Source: Azospirillum sp. B21
GTDB taxonomy: Bacteria; Pseudomonadota; Alphaproteobacteria; Azospirillales; Azospirillaceae
Assembly: GCF_008364825.1 (NCBI RefSeq)
Contig: NZ_VTTO01000026.1
Span: 1 to 54,245, forward strand
DNA length: 54,245 nt
Reading direction: 5' to 3'
Positions 17,301 through 27,077 of this stretch are shown one piece after another. The notes under the pieces are model-generated. The model did no database searches, was not told the origin of the DNA, and saw only the letters and a list, made by a program, of their open reading frames with translations. Position numbers and translations under genes: made by a program. Every line of letters begins with the position of its first letter. The first letter of the stretch is position 1.

Positions 17301-18293
17301 TTGCGCATCCTTGTAGTGCACCGCGTCATGCAGGGTCAGCCCGCGCAGATCCTCCAGCGACCAGCCGAGCAGCCGTTCCGCTTCCGGGTTCAGGAAGGTG
17401 CAGAAGCCGTTGCGGTCCAGCGAGAAGACGCCCTCGCCCATGCTGTCGGTGATGCTCTGCAGGAAGCGGCGGCTTTCCTCCAGTTCCGCTTCCATCCGCT
17501 TGCGTTCGGTGATGTCGGTGCGGATTGCGATGTACTGGTGCGGCTGTCCGTCGGCGGTCAGCAGCGGCACGATGGTGGCGGCCACCCAATAATCTTCGCC
17601 CGCCTTGGTCCGGTTGCAGATCTCGCCGTGCCAGACCTGCCCGTCCATGATGGTGTGCCACATCTCCGCGAAGAAGCCGGACGGGTGACGGCCCGAATTC
17701 ACGATGCGGTGCGAACGGCCCAGCAGTTCCTCGCGGGGAAAGCCGCTGATCTGGCAAAACTTGTCGTTGGCGTAGGTGATGATGCCGCGGTGGTCGGTGA
17801 TGCTGACGATGGCATGCTGGTCCAGCGCGAATTTCTGCTGTTCCAGCGCCCGCTGCGCAGCGGAGCGTTCCTCCACCAGCCCTGCCATCAGCTGGCTCAG
17901 CCGCTCCAGGCTGTCGGTCGGGCTGCTGTCGGCGGAATCCGGCAGCTCCGGGCGACCGTCGGCGCGCAGCAGGCTGTTGGCGACGCCGCGCAGGCGGCGG
18001 ATCGCATGGGCTTGGGTCGCCGCCTCCCGCCGCAGCCGCTCGTTGGCGTCGGCCAATTCCTCCGAACTCAGTTGAAGACTGCGCGCCCGCAGGGTCAAAT
18101 CGCGGTCGGCCTGCTCATAGCTCTGGCCGATCCGGCCGAACAGGGCCGGCAGTTCCGCCAGCATTCGCGCCGCCTCCGGCGACAGGCCGTCTTGGCCGGC
18201 GAACGCCTTCAGCTCCGCCAGGACGGACTCCGCCGCCTCCGCGCTTTGCAGGCCCAGCACGCGCTTGAACTGGCTTTGCAGCAGGCGGTGCAT
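14346..18293 (-). CDS. Hybrid sensor kinase: three PAS, kinase, two receivers, Hpt
   Basis: The 1315-residue soluble protein starts with a helical, coiled-coil region of about 150 residues, then PAS domains at about 150-265, 275-400 and 405-530. The kinase core has His555 in FLANMSHEIRTPMN, an N-box with NLVSNAVKF near 670, and GTGLGLAI near 735. Two receivers follow, with Asp846 and Asp996, then an Hpt domain with His1154 in SHTLKGTA. It can run a full internal phosphorelay and hand phosphate to the coupled HD-GYP regulator. It begins 4 bases after the FIST gene stop. The N-terminal helical region and the FIST neighbour are as in NahK-type kinases. Confidence 0.92.
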   Translation of the reverse strand: MHRLLQSQFKRVLGLQSAEAAESVLAELKAFAGQDGLSPEAARMLAELPALFGRIGQSYEQADRDLTLRARSLQLSSEELADANERLRREAATQAHAIRRLRGVANSLLRADGRPELPDSADSSPTDSLERLSQLMAGLVEERSAAQRALEQQKFALDQHAIVSITDHRGIITYANDKFCQISGFPREELLGRSHRIVNSGRHPSGFFAEMWHTIMDGQVWHGEICNRTKAGEDYWVAATIVPLLTADGQPHQYIAIRTDITERKRMEAELEESRRFLQSITDSMGEGVFSLDRNGFCTFLNPEAERLLGWSLEDLRGLTLHDAVHYKDAQGQPVDRTNCAVLNSVRRGDAYRSETDHFVRRDGTVFPIAITAVPLREEGRIVGSVTVFQDITERQRMLTALQESEERLTVALDASNTGLWDWNPVSDHAYFSDRWLGMLGYAPGELPPCGATWLGLLHEDDRDRVLAILEEHVAGRVAVYEVEFRMRHKSGAWVWILSAGKVTDRDAAGRPTRITGIHKDVTDRKRTEDELARAKEEADRANRQKSDFLANMSHEIRTPMNAVIGLSHLMMKTDLTPRQRDYLDKIHASSRSLLGIINDILDFSKVEAGKLTIEAIPFHVGDVLQEVATVVLPKLREKGLELIVDLNGDVPGTLVGDPLRLGQVILNLVSNAVKFTERGEVVVTVGGRIGTGDDYRLEVEVCDSGIGMSPDQTAALFRPFTQADSSTTRRFGGTGLGLAICRQLVELMGGRVSVESRQGEGSIFRFSVRCRVAAGETAAERLPRHLMDRRVLVVDDSDAVRSILTDMLERFGLTVEAVADGLSALRRLEDGQAGSQPPVELVVLDWRMPDLDGVETLRRLRALPGVQPPVVMTTAYGADGVQGALEETLPGGGPVTAVLEKPVTPSAMFDSVMMALGGAGPRMADAVRRIHDPAQSTELSALVGRTVLLVEDNLVNQQVACGLLELVGIEAMVVGSGEEALQCLREVKFDLVLMDVQMPGLDGYETTRLIRRELELSALPIVAMTAHAMAGDRERCLDAGMNDHVSKPIDPEALYAALARWLKPVRGLGSGLGGGAPAGTVSAPVAAAVSAAPALPESLPALDLAVARRNVNGNLALLRRILIDFATTHAGEAVRLTTAVREERWKDVLRLSHTLKGTAATVGAMDLSALAGAVERGAMTSPPVLEDGVLDRLADALALVVDGIGTLGRPAVEAAAAADAPAAQSSATLPSATLPRDTLRAALSLADQLGGLLIAGDPEAGDMADGLARLLVGSPVAAAADRVNRHAGAFDFEDAATALAELRDRLRDLRETAT

Positions 18294-18297
18294 GCGC

Positions 18298-19470
18298 TCA
18301 ACGTTCCGTCAGCAAGGCGACCGTCATCGTCTGGTTGTGCAGCCGGCAGTCGACCAGATCACGCATCGGCCCGATCTCGCCATAGGAGTAGAAGCCGGTC
18401 AGCAAGGTGCCGGCCCCCAGCCGGTCGGCCACCGCCTGCACCTCCTCCTCCACCCGGTCGCCAAGCACCAGCTTGCGCCCGACGCAGCTGACCAGCAGGG
18501 CGAGCCGGTCCCCCTCTGCTGCCTTTCCGGCGCCCGCCTTCCCGGTGTCCGACTCCGTGCTGGCGGCGGCGATGGCGCCCGCCTGCTCCGCCCCGTCTAC
18601 CAGCCCGTCCGTGCTGGCATGCATCAGCCGGAGATAGAAGCCCTCCTCCACCGTGCCGGCCAGGATCAGGCCGCCCGCTGCCTCGTCAATGCCCAGGATG
18701 GTGCGGATCAGCCCGACCGAATCATGGTTTCCGTTCAGAAGCTCGAACGGGAACAGCAGCCCCGACGCCGGCAGGTCGCTGGCATAGTCGCCGAGATAGC
18801 GCTTGTAGACGTTCAGCGCCGGTTCCCCGTCCAGCTGCAGCAGCAGGTTGCCGACGGCCCGCGTAACCTTGCGCGCCGGCCCGAACGGTTCCCACCCGCC
18901 GACGGAGCCGAGCCCGAGATGCGGCCCGTCTCCATAAAGGCCGACCGCCACCGCGCGGGCGTCCGATACGCCGGACGGCGACAGCACCAGCGTGCGGACG
19001 AAGGCGCCGCCATCGCCAGCCAGCCCGCCCGACACCGGCACCCCGGCCGGCAGGCGCGACATCAGCCCATCGATCAACGCGCTGCCGTTCACCGCCACGC
19101 CGCGGGCGAACAGAAGCACCCCCGCCAGCCCCGGTCGGGCGGCAAGCGCCTCTCCCAACGCCTCCCCCGCCGGCTGGCTGTCGTCGATGGCCGCGATACC
19201 GGCCTCTGCCGCGATGACGGCGCCGCGGTCGAAGCGGATGGCGGTGACGGTGCAGGAGTCGTCGAGCACGCCGTCGCCGACGATCTCGCCCGCGGTGCTG
19301 CATCCGGCGAGCACGGCACCGGGAAAGGCATCGGCGAGCCTCGTCGTGAAGTCCGGCGCGTCGAAATGGGCAACCGAGCCGAAGACCAGCACCAGATCGG
19401 CCTGTTGCGGGACGGGCTGCGGAGACACCTCCGCCGCCGAGGGCGCGAACACCGTCTGCCAGACCCGCAT
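18298..19470 (-). CDS. FIST-domain sensor protein (NosP-like)
   Basis: The 390-residue cytoplasmic protein contains FIST_N (GCSTAGEI near residue 52) and FIST_C, ending in the typical LLTGFYSYGEIGP and LHNQTMTVALL. FIST proteins are ligand-sensing partners of kinases; NosP members bind haem and nitric oxide and inhibit a neighbouring hybrid kinase. Histidines are present, but I cannot confirm a haem ligand. Start 19470 follows GGGGAG by 5 bases; ATG 19482 and the open frame up to 19692 lack such support. It is the first gene of the FIST-kinase-HD-GYP operon. NO sensing is inferred from context and is not shown by sequence alone. Confidence 0.85.
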   Translation of the reverse strand: MRVWQTVFAPSAAEVSPQPVPQQADLVLVFGSVAHFDAPDFTTRLADAFPGAVLAGCSTAGEIVGDGVLDDSCTVTAIRFDRGAVIAAEAGIAAIDDSQPAGEALGEALAARPGLAGVLLFARGVAVNGSALIDGLMSRLPAGVPVSGGLAGDGGAFVRTLVLSPSGVSDARAVAVGLYGDGPHLGLGSVGGWEPFGPARKVTRAVGNLLLQLDGEPALNVYKRYLGDYASDLPASGLLFPFELLNGNHDSVGLIRTILGIDEAAGGLILAGTVEEGFYLRLMHASTDGLVDGAEQAGAIAAASTESDTGKAGAGKAAEGDRLALLVSCVGRKLVLGDRVEEEVQAVADRLGAGTLLTGFYSYGEIGPMRDLVDCRLHNQTMTVALLTER

Positions 19471-19810
19471 GCGTCTCCCCATCCCCGATGTCTCACGCGA
19501 AAGACTAACACGGCGGTTGCGGGGGAGAAGAGCCTCTATAACGTTCGTCCCAGGCTGATGGTCATAATGACGCATGCCGCTCCGCCGGTCCGCCGGCGTA
19601 TCGCCGAAAGCGACTATGCCGATGAATGGCAAAAAATGAGAGTTCCCCCGTAAGGATCTGTCAACCACACTGCAGTATGGTTGGTCTGCCAAGCAGTGCA
19701 GGTCCGGATCGAATCGCGCAAGCGGGGGCTGCCGGCCGCAGAGGCAGGAACGAACAAGACGGGCGCCAAGCCCGGCCAGTCACATCATTCCGGGGGAGCA
19801 GGGACGAAAC
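19471..19810. other. 340-base divergent region between FIST operon and chemoreceptor
   Basis: It should contain the promoters of both divergent units. A 6-bp inverted repeat CACTGC/GCAGTG lies at 19668-19698. The chemoreceptor ribosome binding site, a GGGGGAGCAGGGA stretch, lies just before 19811. I found no clear sigma-28 or sigma-54 consensus and no gene. Confidence 0.45.
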
Positions 19811-22447
19811 ATGACGATCGATGTCCGCGACGACACCATGATGCCGGACCGCAAGGACGGCGAGTCACGCGCCCGCCGCCTGGGCGTCCGCGGCAAGCTT
19901 CTGCTCGCCTTCGCCGGCATGGCCGGCATGACGGTCGCCGCCAGCATCGTCGGGCTGACCTCCTTCTCCGCGGTGGAAGCGCCGCTGACGCGGATCGTCG
20001 GCACCGGGCTGCCGGAAATGGAATTGGCCAAGCGCCTGTCCGGCGAAAGCAGCGGCATCGCCGCCGCCGCCCCGGTGCTTGCCGCCGCGGAAAGCCAGAG
20101 CGAGCGCGAACGCGTCTATGGCGAAATCATGGGCAACGGCAAGGCGCTGGGCGCCCTGGTGGAGGAGTTGGCGACCCGCCGCTCCGGCGATCCGCGGATC
20201 GCGGAACTGCGCGGCAAGACCCAGGGCCTGATCGCCACGCTGGAGCGCGGCAACGCCGCCGCCAATCTGCGCCTGTCCGTCCGCGGCACGCGCGAGACGA
20301 TGTCGGTCGAGCTGGCCAAGTCCTACGACGCCTTCCTCGCCAGCCTCGCCCCGCTGACCGACCGGGCGGGCGCCACCCTGCGTGACAAGGGCGAAACGCT
20401 GGACAACAGCACCGAACGCGACATGAACGCCATGGGCGACGCCGTCCGCTCGCTGATCACCATGTATGAGGTGCGCGGCGACCTGAGCGTCTCGTCGGAA
20501 GCGCTGACCCGAGCCGGCAGCGCCGAGACCGCCTTCGCCGTCACCCAGCATCAGCAGTCCTATCTGGAGGCCGCCGCCCGCATGGTCAGCGCCACCGCGC
20601 AGATCGGCGGCCGGCTGAGCAAGGAGACATCCGACGGGCTGGACGCCTTCTTCCTGCTGGGCGACGGCGCCACCGGTGTCTTCGACTTGCGCCGAAAGGC
20701 GCTGGAACTGCCGGCCGGCAGCGCGGAGCGCGACGGCCTGCGCCAGAAGGTGGCCGACGTGCTGGCCGACGCCGCGCGCCGTCAGGCCGCCCTGCTGGAG
20801 CAGATGGAATCGCCGCTGATGCGGCTGAAGGCCGAGATCAAGCTGTCCAGCGTCAACGTGCGCTCGCAGACCCGCGACTCCATGCAGGATCTGCTGGGCG
20901 ACGGTCTGGCCCGCTTCCGCACATATCTGGAGTTGTCGACCTACGCCGCCGCCACCGTCGGCGCGCTGAACGAGGCGGCCCAGGCGCCCAGCACCGACCG
21001 GCTGGCAATGCTGGAAACCCGCTATGCCGCCGCCGCCAAGGCGATGGACGAGCGGCTGAAGGCGCTGCAGAAGGCGGGGGATGACGGCCTGCCGAAGCTG
21101 GTCAAGAGTGCGGAGGTCCTGGCCGGCTTCGGCAAGGGGGAGAACAGCCTGTTCAAGCTGCGCCGCTCCGAACTGGATGCCGCGGCGGAGAACGAGAAGG
21201 TTCTGGCGGAGAACCGGCTGATCGCCCGGCAATTCGCCGGCACCGTCGACGAACAGATCGCGGCGATGAAGCAGGAGGCGGATTCCGCCGCCGCCGGCGC
21301 CACCGACGCGCTGTCCGCCGGCCGCATGATGCTGATCCTGTTCGCCGCCGCCAGCCTGATCGGCGCCGCGGCGCTGGCCTGGTTCGTGGTCGGCCGGAAC
21401 ATCGTGGCCCGCCTCAGCGCCCTGTCGGATGCCATGCGGGCCATTGCAGCCGGCAACCTGAACGCTCCGATCCCCGCCGCCGGCACCGACGAGATCGGCG
21501 ACATGACGCGCGCGCTGATGGTCTTCCGCGACACCGCCAACGAGGCCAATGCGGCCAATGCCCGCGCCGAAACCGAACGCAGCCGGGCCGCCGGCGAGCG
21601 CCGCCGGGCGATGGTCGAGATGGCGGAGAATTTCGAAAGCAGCGTCCGCGGCGTGCTGGATCGCGTCGCCCGTGCGGCCGGCGAGATGCAGGACATGGCT
21701 CAGCGCATGAGCCGCAACGCCGAGGCCACCACCGGAGAGGCCGCGACCGCCGCCAGCACCTCGCAGCAGGCCGAAGGCAGCGTCAAGGCGGTTGCCGCCG
21801 CGACGGAGGAACTGTCGGCCTCCATTCAGGAGATCGGCAGCCAGGTTCACGCCTCCAGCCAGATCGCCCGCAAGGCGGCCGGCGAGGCCGAGCGCACCGA
21901 CCGCACGGTGGAGGGGCTGTCGCAGTCCGCCAACAAGATCGGCGAGGTGGTGCAACTGATCAACGACATCGCCAGCCAAACCAACCTGCTGGCCTTGAAC
22001 GCGACCATCGAAGCGGCGCGCGCGGGCGAGGCCGGCAAGGGCTTCGCGGTGGTGGCCTCTGAGGTGAAGAGCCTCGCCACCCAGACCGGCAAGGCGACGG
22101 AGGAGATCTCCAGCCAGATCCAGGCGATGCAGTCGGTGACGCAGGATGCGGTGGACGCCATCCGCTCCATCGCCGGCACCATCCGCGAGATCAACGAGAT
22201 CGCCGCGACCGTCGCGGCGGCGGTCGAGCAGCAGAGTGCGGCCACCCGCGAGATCGCCCGCAATGTGGGCGAGGCGGCCGACGGCACCCAGCATGTCCGC
22301 CGCAACATCGATTCCGTGGCCCGGGCCGCCGCGGAATCGGGTGAATCCGCCACCCGCGTGCTGACGGCGTCCTCCACCGTGGCGGACGAGGTGCGCTCGC
22401 TCGGCTCGCAGGTCGACAGTTTGGTCAACCGGATGCGGGCGGGCTGA
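19811..22447 (+). CDS. Methyl-accepting chemotaxis protein, large periplasmic domain
   Basis: The 878-residue receptor has transmembrane helices at about 30-52 and 504-526, enclosing a helical periplasmic domain of about 450 residues, unusually large for a chemoreceptor. A HAMP domain (DAMRAIAAGNLNAPIP) and a signalling domain follow, with the conserved hairpin tip QTNLLALNATIEAARAGE near residue 723. No C-terminal CheR-binding pentapeptide is evident. It should report an extracytoplasmic signal to a CheA/CheW array; the ligand is unknown. ATG 19811 follows a strong purine-rich ribosome binding site. It is divergent from the FIST operon and 57% of its length is sensor and linker. Confidence 0.92.
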   Translation: MTIDVRDDTMMPDRKDGESRARRLGVRGKLLLAFAGMAGMTVAASIVGLTSFSAVEAPLTRIVGTGLPEMELAKRLSGESSGIAAAAPVLAAAESQSERERVYGEIMGNGKALGALVEELATRRSGDPRIAELRGKTQGLIATLERGNAAANLRLSVRGTRETMSVELAKSYDAFLASLAPLTDRAGATLRDKGETLDNSTERDMNAMGDAVRSLITMYEVRGDLSVSSEALTRAGSAETAFAVTQHQQSYLEAAARMVSATAQIGGRLSKETSDGLDAFFLLGDGATGVFDLRRKALELPAGSAERDGLRQKVADVLADAARRQAALLEQMESPLMRLKAEIKLSSVNVRSQTRDSMQDLLGDGLARFRTYLELSTYAAATVGALNEAAQAPSTDRLAMLETRYAAAAKAMDERLKALQKAGDDGLPKLVKSAEVLAGFGKGENSLFKLRRSELDAAAENEKVLAENRLIARQFAGTVDEQIAAMKQEADSAAAGATDALSAGRMMLILFAAASLIGAAALAWFVVGRNIVARLSALSDAMRAIAAGNLNAPIPAAGTDEIGDMTRALMVFRDTANEANAANARAETERSRAAGERRRAMVEMAENFESSVRGVLDRVARAAGEMQDMAQRMSRNAEATTGEAATAASTSQQAEGSVKAVAAATEELSASIQEIGSQVHASSQIARKAAGEAERTDRTVEGLSQSANKIGEVVQLINDIASQTNLLALNATIEAARAGEAGKGFAVVASEVKSLATQTGKATEEISSQIQAMQSVTQDAVDAIRSIAGTIREINEIAATVAAAVEQQSAATREIARNVGEAADGTQHVRRNIDSVARAAAESGESATRVLTASSTVADEVRSLGSQVDSLVNRMRAG

Positions 22448-22484
22448 AGAAAGGCCCCGCTGGTAAAGGGGACAGGAAGCCGGC

Positions 22485-22530
22485 TGGCTCTACCCCGTCG
22501 TGCGCAAGGCGCGGCGGCGGGGTAGAGCCA
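22485..22530. terminator. Long hairpin after the chemoreceptor
   Basis: TGGCTCTACCCCG (22485-22497) and CGGGGTAGAGCCA (22518-22530) form a perfect 13-bp stem that can extend a few pairs into the 20-base loop. It lies between the chemoreceptor stop and the end of the convergent small gene. There is no T-run on either side, so it could be a factor-assisted bidirectional terminator or a structured element. Confidence 0.55.
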
Positions 22531-22554
22531 GGATCTCGACCATCCCGGAACCGG

Positions 22555-22761
22555 TCACCGCCGATTGCTTCCCTGGACGGTGATCGGCTGCCACAGGATC
22601 GCCGCCCCGGCACCGGCGCCGCAGGCACCGCCCCAGACAAGACGCTCTTCCTGTTCGCCGGCGGCGGTGGCGCCCGGCTGGATGCCGGCAGCGCCGGCCG
22701 TCCCTTGCGCCCGAACCTCTCCCGGCTGGGCCATCTGCTGCTGTTGCGACTGAGTGGTCAT
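22555..22761 (-). CDS. Small unrecognised protein, 68 residues
   Basis: I do not recognise a family. Reality is supported by a full AGGAGG ribosome binding site (22768-22773 on the complementary strand), 6 bases before the ATG. The N-terminal half is rich in Gln, Gly and Ala (MTTQSQQQQMAQPGEV). The C-terminal half has a short hydrophobic Gly/Ala run, CGAGAGAAILW, that could associate with a membrane. It ends 24 bases from the long hairpin at 22485-22530. A possible promoter, TTGAAG then 17 bases then TAGCTG, lies upstream. Confidence 0.55.
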   Translation of the reverse strand: MTTQSQQQQMAQPGEVRAQGTAGAAGIQPGATAAGEQEERLVWGGACGAGAGAAILWQPITVQGSNRR

Positions 22762-22966
22762 ACCAATCCTCCTGGTGAGGCCGCGACAGCTATCAAACTA
22801 TTCGTCTGCCTTCAATTCGGATTTTTGAAAGAACCCATGACTTTTTGCGGCTCAGCCATTCGAATATGCCTGCGTCATTTTGCAGCGGCGAAGACTTGAA
22901 CGGCACTGCACAAGAACAGGGAAAGATCGCTGACCAAATTGATTTTGCACTTGCTCACAAACAAAG

Positions 22967-22998
22967 CGAGCCCCTCTTCCGCAGGGAAGAGGGGCTCG
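22967..22998 (-). terminator. Rho-independent-type terminator of ppc
   Basis: A 14-bp perfect stem (22967-22980 with 22985-22998, arms CGAGCCCCTCTTCC and its complement) closes a 4-base loop. On the minus strand it is followed by CTTTGTTTG. It lies 38 bases past the ppc stop. Confidence 0.85.
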
Positions 22999-23035
22999 TT
23001 TCGAATGGTCCTGCCGGTGGGAAAATGCCGGCGGA

Positions 23036-25807
<2,772 letters not shown>

Positions 25808-25980
25808 GGGCGACGGTTTCCTGGTCGAGGATGGACGGATACGGGTCGATGCGCGAGCGCCGGATACATGAATTTGGATGATCAAATTCCGGGCAGGAGC
25901 ATGCCCCTGCGCGCGAAGTGGTCAGACCATCGGCGACAGCATGCCGATTCCTCAGGAAGTTTCAACCGTCCGTGTGCTGG

Positions 25981-26028
25981 TGCGAAATGATTTCCATAAG
26001 TCGCAGCGCTGTGAAATGCGACGTCGCA
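25981..26028. promoter_or_regulatory. TGCGA/TCGCA half-site array
   Basis: TGCGA (25981-25985), TCGCA (26001-26005) and the perfect 12-bp palindrome TGCGACGTCGCA (26017-26028) form two inverted pairs. They lie upstream of both ppc and gntR and may bind an unknown dimeric regulator. Confidence 0.35.
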
Positions 26029-26052
26029 TAAGGGCGCCGCGCAGCGCGAGGC

Positions 26053-26081
26053 TTGCTTCCCAACTAGTATGGTAGTATGCT
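26053..26081 (+). promoter_or_regulatory. Promoter and operator of the GntR regulator gene
   Basis: TTGCTT (26053-26058) and TATGCT (26076-26081), separated by 17 bases, form a reasonable sigma-70 promoter. GTATGGTAGTATG (26067-26079) covers the spacer and most of the -10 box and is the exact reverse complement of 27009-27021 in front of the first enzyme gene. This suggests autorepression. Confidence 0.55.
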
Positions 26082-26161
26082 TGACTGATTGTTTCCTCCT
26101 GCCCATGCTCCGTATGACGAAGCGGGCGGGGAGAAGGGCGGACTGACAGGATGGCGAAGCG

Positions 26162-26920
26162 ATGCTGAACAAGATCGACGTGGACTCCGGGGAGCCGATC
26201 GCTCGGCGCGTGTACCGGGTGCTGCGCCAAGCCATCGTGACGATGCAGTTCCGCCCCGGTCAAGCCCTGTCCGAGCAGGAGATCGCCGACCAGCTCGGCG
26301 TCAGCCGCCAGCCGGTGCGCGAGGCCTTCATCAAGCTGAGCGAGTCCGGCCTGCTGACCATCCGGCCGCAGCGCGGCACCTTCGTCGTCAAGATCTCGGT
26401 CAAGCAGGTGCTCGATGCCCGCTTCGTCCGCGAGGCGGTGGAGACCGCGGTCGTCCGCAAGGCTTGCGAGACCATCACGCCGGCCGGCCTCGCCGAATTG
26501 CGCGACAACCTGAAGGCCCAGTGGGACATCGCCGACGAACCGGTGCCGGTGCGCTTTCTGGAACTGGACGAGGCCTTCCACCGCACCATCGCCATCGGGG
26601 CGGAGTGCGATTACGCCTGGCGCATCGTGGAGGAGACGAAGGCCCAGATGGACCGCGTGCGCTACCTCAGCGTGCCCTACGCCACGCCGATCCGCCGTCT
26701 GATCTCGCAGCATCAGGCGGTGCTGGAGGCGATCGTGGCCCGCGACCCCGCCAAGGCCGAAGCGGCGATGGGCATGCACCTGCGAGAGATCCTGACGTCT
26801 CTGCCGGAACTGGAAGGCAAGTTCCCCGACCTGTTCACGCTGGAGGATGGGGGGACGCCTCCCGCTCCCAAGGCGTCCTCGCGGTCCGCCGGCCGCTCGA
26901 AGGTTGCCGGATTGCGCTGA
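26162..26920 (+). CDS. GntR-family regulator (FadR/FCD subfamily) of the uronate operon
   Basis: The 252-residue protein has a winged helix at about 10-75 (EQEIADQLGVSRQPVREAFIKLSESGLL, RPQRGTFV) and an all-helical FCD ligand-binding domain at about 85-225 with histidines in LDEAFHRTIA and ISQHQAVLEA. Such FCD regulators usually repress sugar-acid genes and are released by a pathway intermediate. It is the first gene on its strand before the uronate genes, with 157 bases to uxuB. The shared 13-bp element suggests it controls both its own promoter and the downstream genes. The effector (fructuronate, mannonate or gulonate) is a guess from context. Confidence 0.9.
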   Translation: MLNKIDVDSGEPIARRVYRVLRQAIVTMQFRPGQALSEQEIADQLGVSRQPVREAFIKLSESGLLTIRPQRGTFVVKISVKQVLDARFVREAVETAVVRKACETITPAGLAELRDNLKAQWDIADEPVPVRFLELDEAFHRTIAIGAECDYAWRIVEETKAQMDRVRYLSVPYATPIRRLISQHQAVLEAIVARDPAKAEAAMGMHLREILTSLPELEGKFPDLFTLEDGGTPPAPKASSRSAGRSKVAGLR

Positions 26921-27004
26921 CCGCCGCAGCATCGGCCTGTTTCCTTATCAGGACGCCATACCATTTTACTGCGGAACAATCCGGGTTGCCCCCGCCCGCA
27001 GTCT

Positions 27005-27021
27005 TTGACATACTACCATAC
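27005..27021 (+). promoter_or_regulatory. Candidate -35 box and operator before uxuB
   Basis: TTGACA (27005-27010) overlaps CATACTACCATAC (27009-27021), the exact reverse complement of the element at 26067-26079. A degenerate third copy, CATACCATTTTAC, is at 26957-26969. The -10 box is unclear. Confidence 0.5.
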
Positions 27022-27077
27022 AAGAATGCGAGCCAACGCCTCGCGCAATCGCTCCGCCGGGAAGGAAACCAACCCAC

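Larger units (their letters stand above)
25808..26161. other. 354-base divergent region between ppc and the GntR gene
   Basis: The region carries a series of TGCGA/TCGCA half-sites (25981-26028) and the promoter-operator of the GntR gene (26053-26081). I see no gene in it. Confidence 0.5.

Noticed and set aside
19865..22294. 809-codon frame antisense to the chemoreceptor
   Set aside because: Composition is typical of a shadow frame (Gly, His, Gln, Arg, Leu) and the opposite strand has full chemoreceptor motifs.
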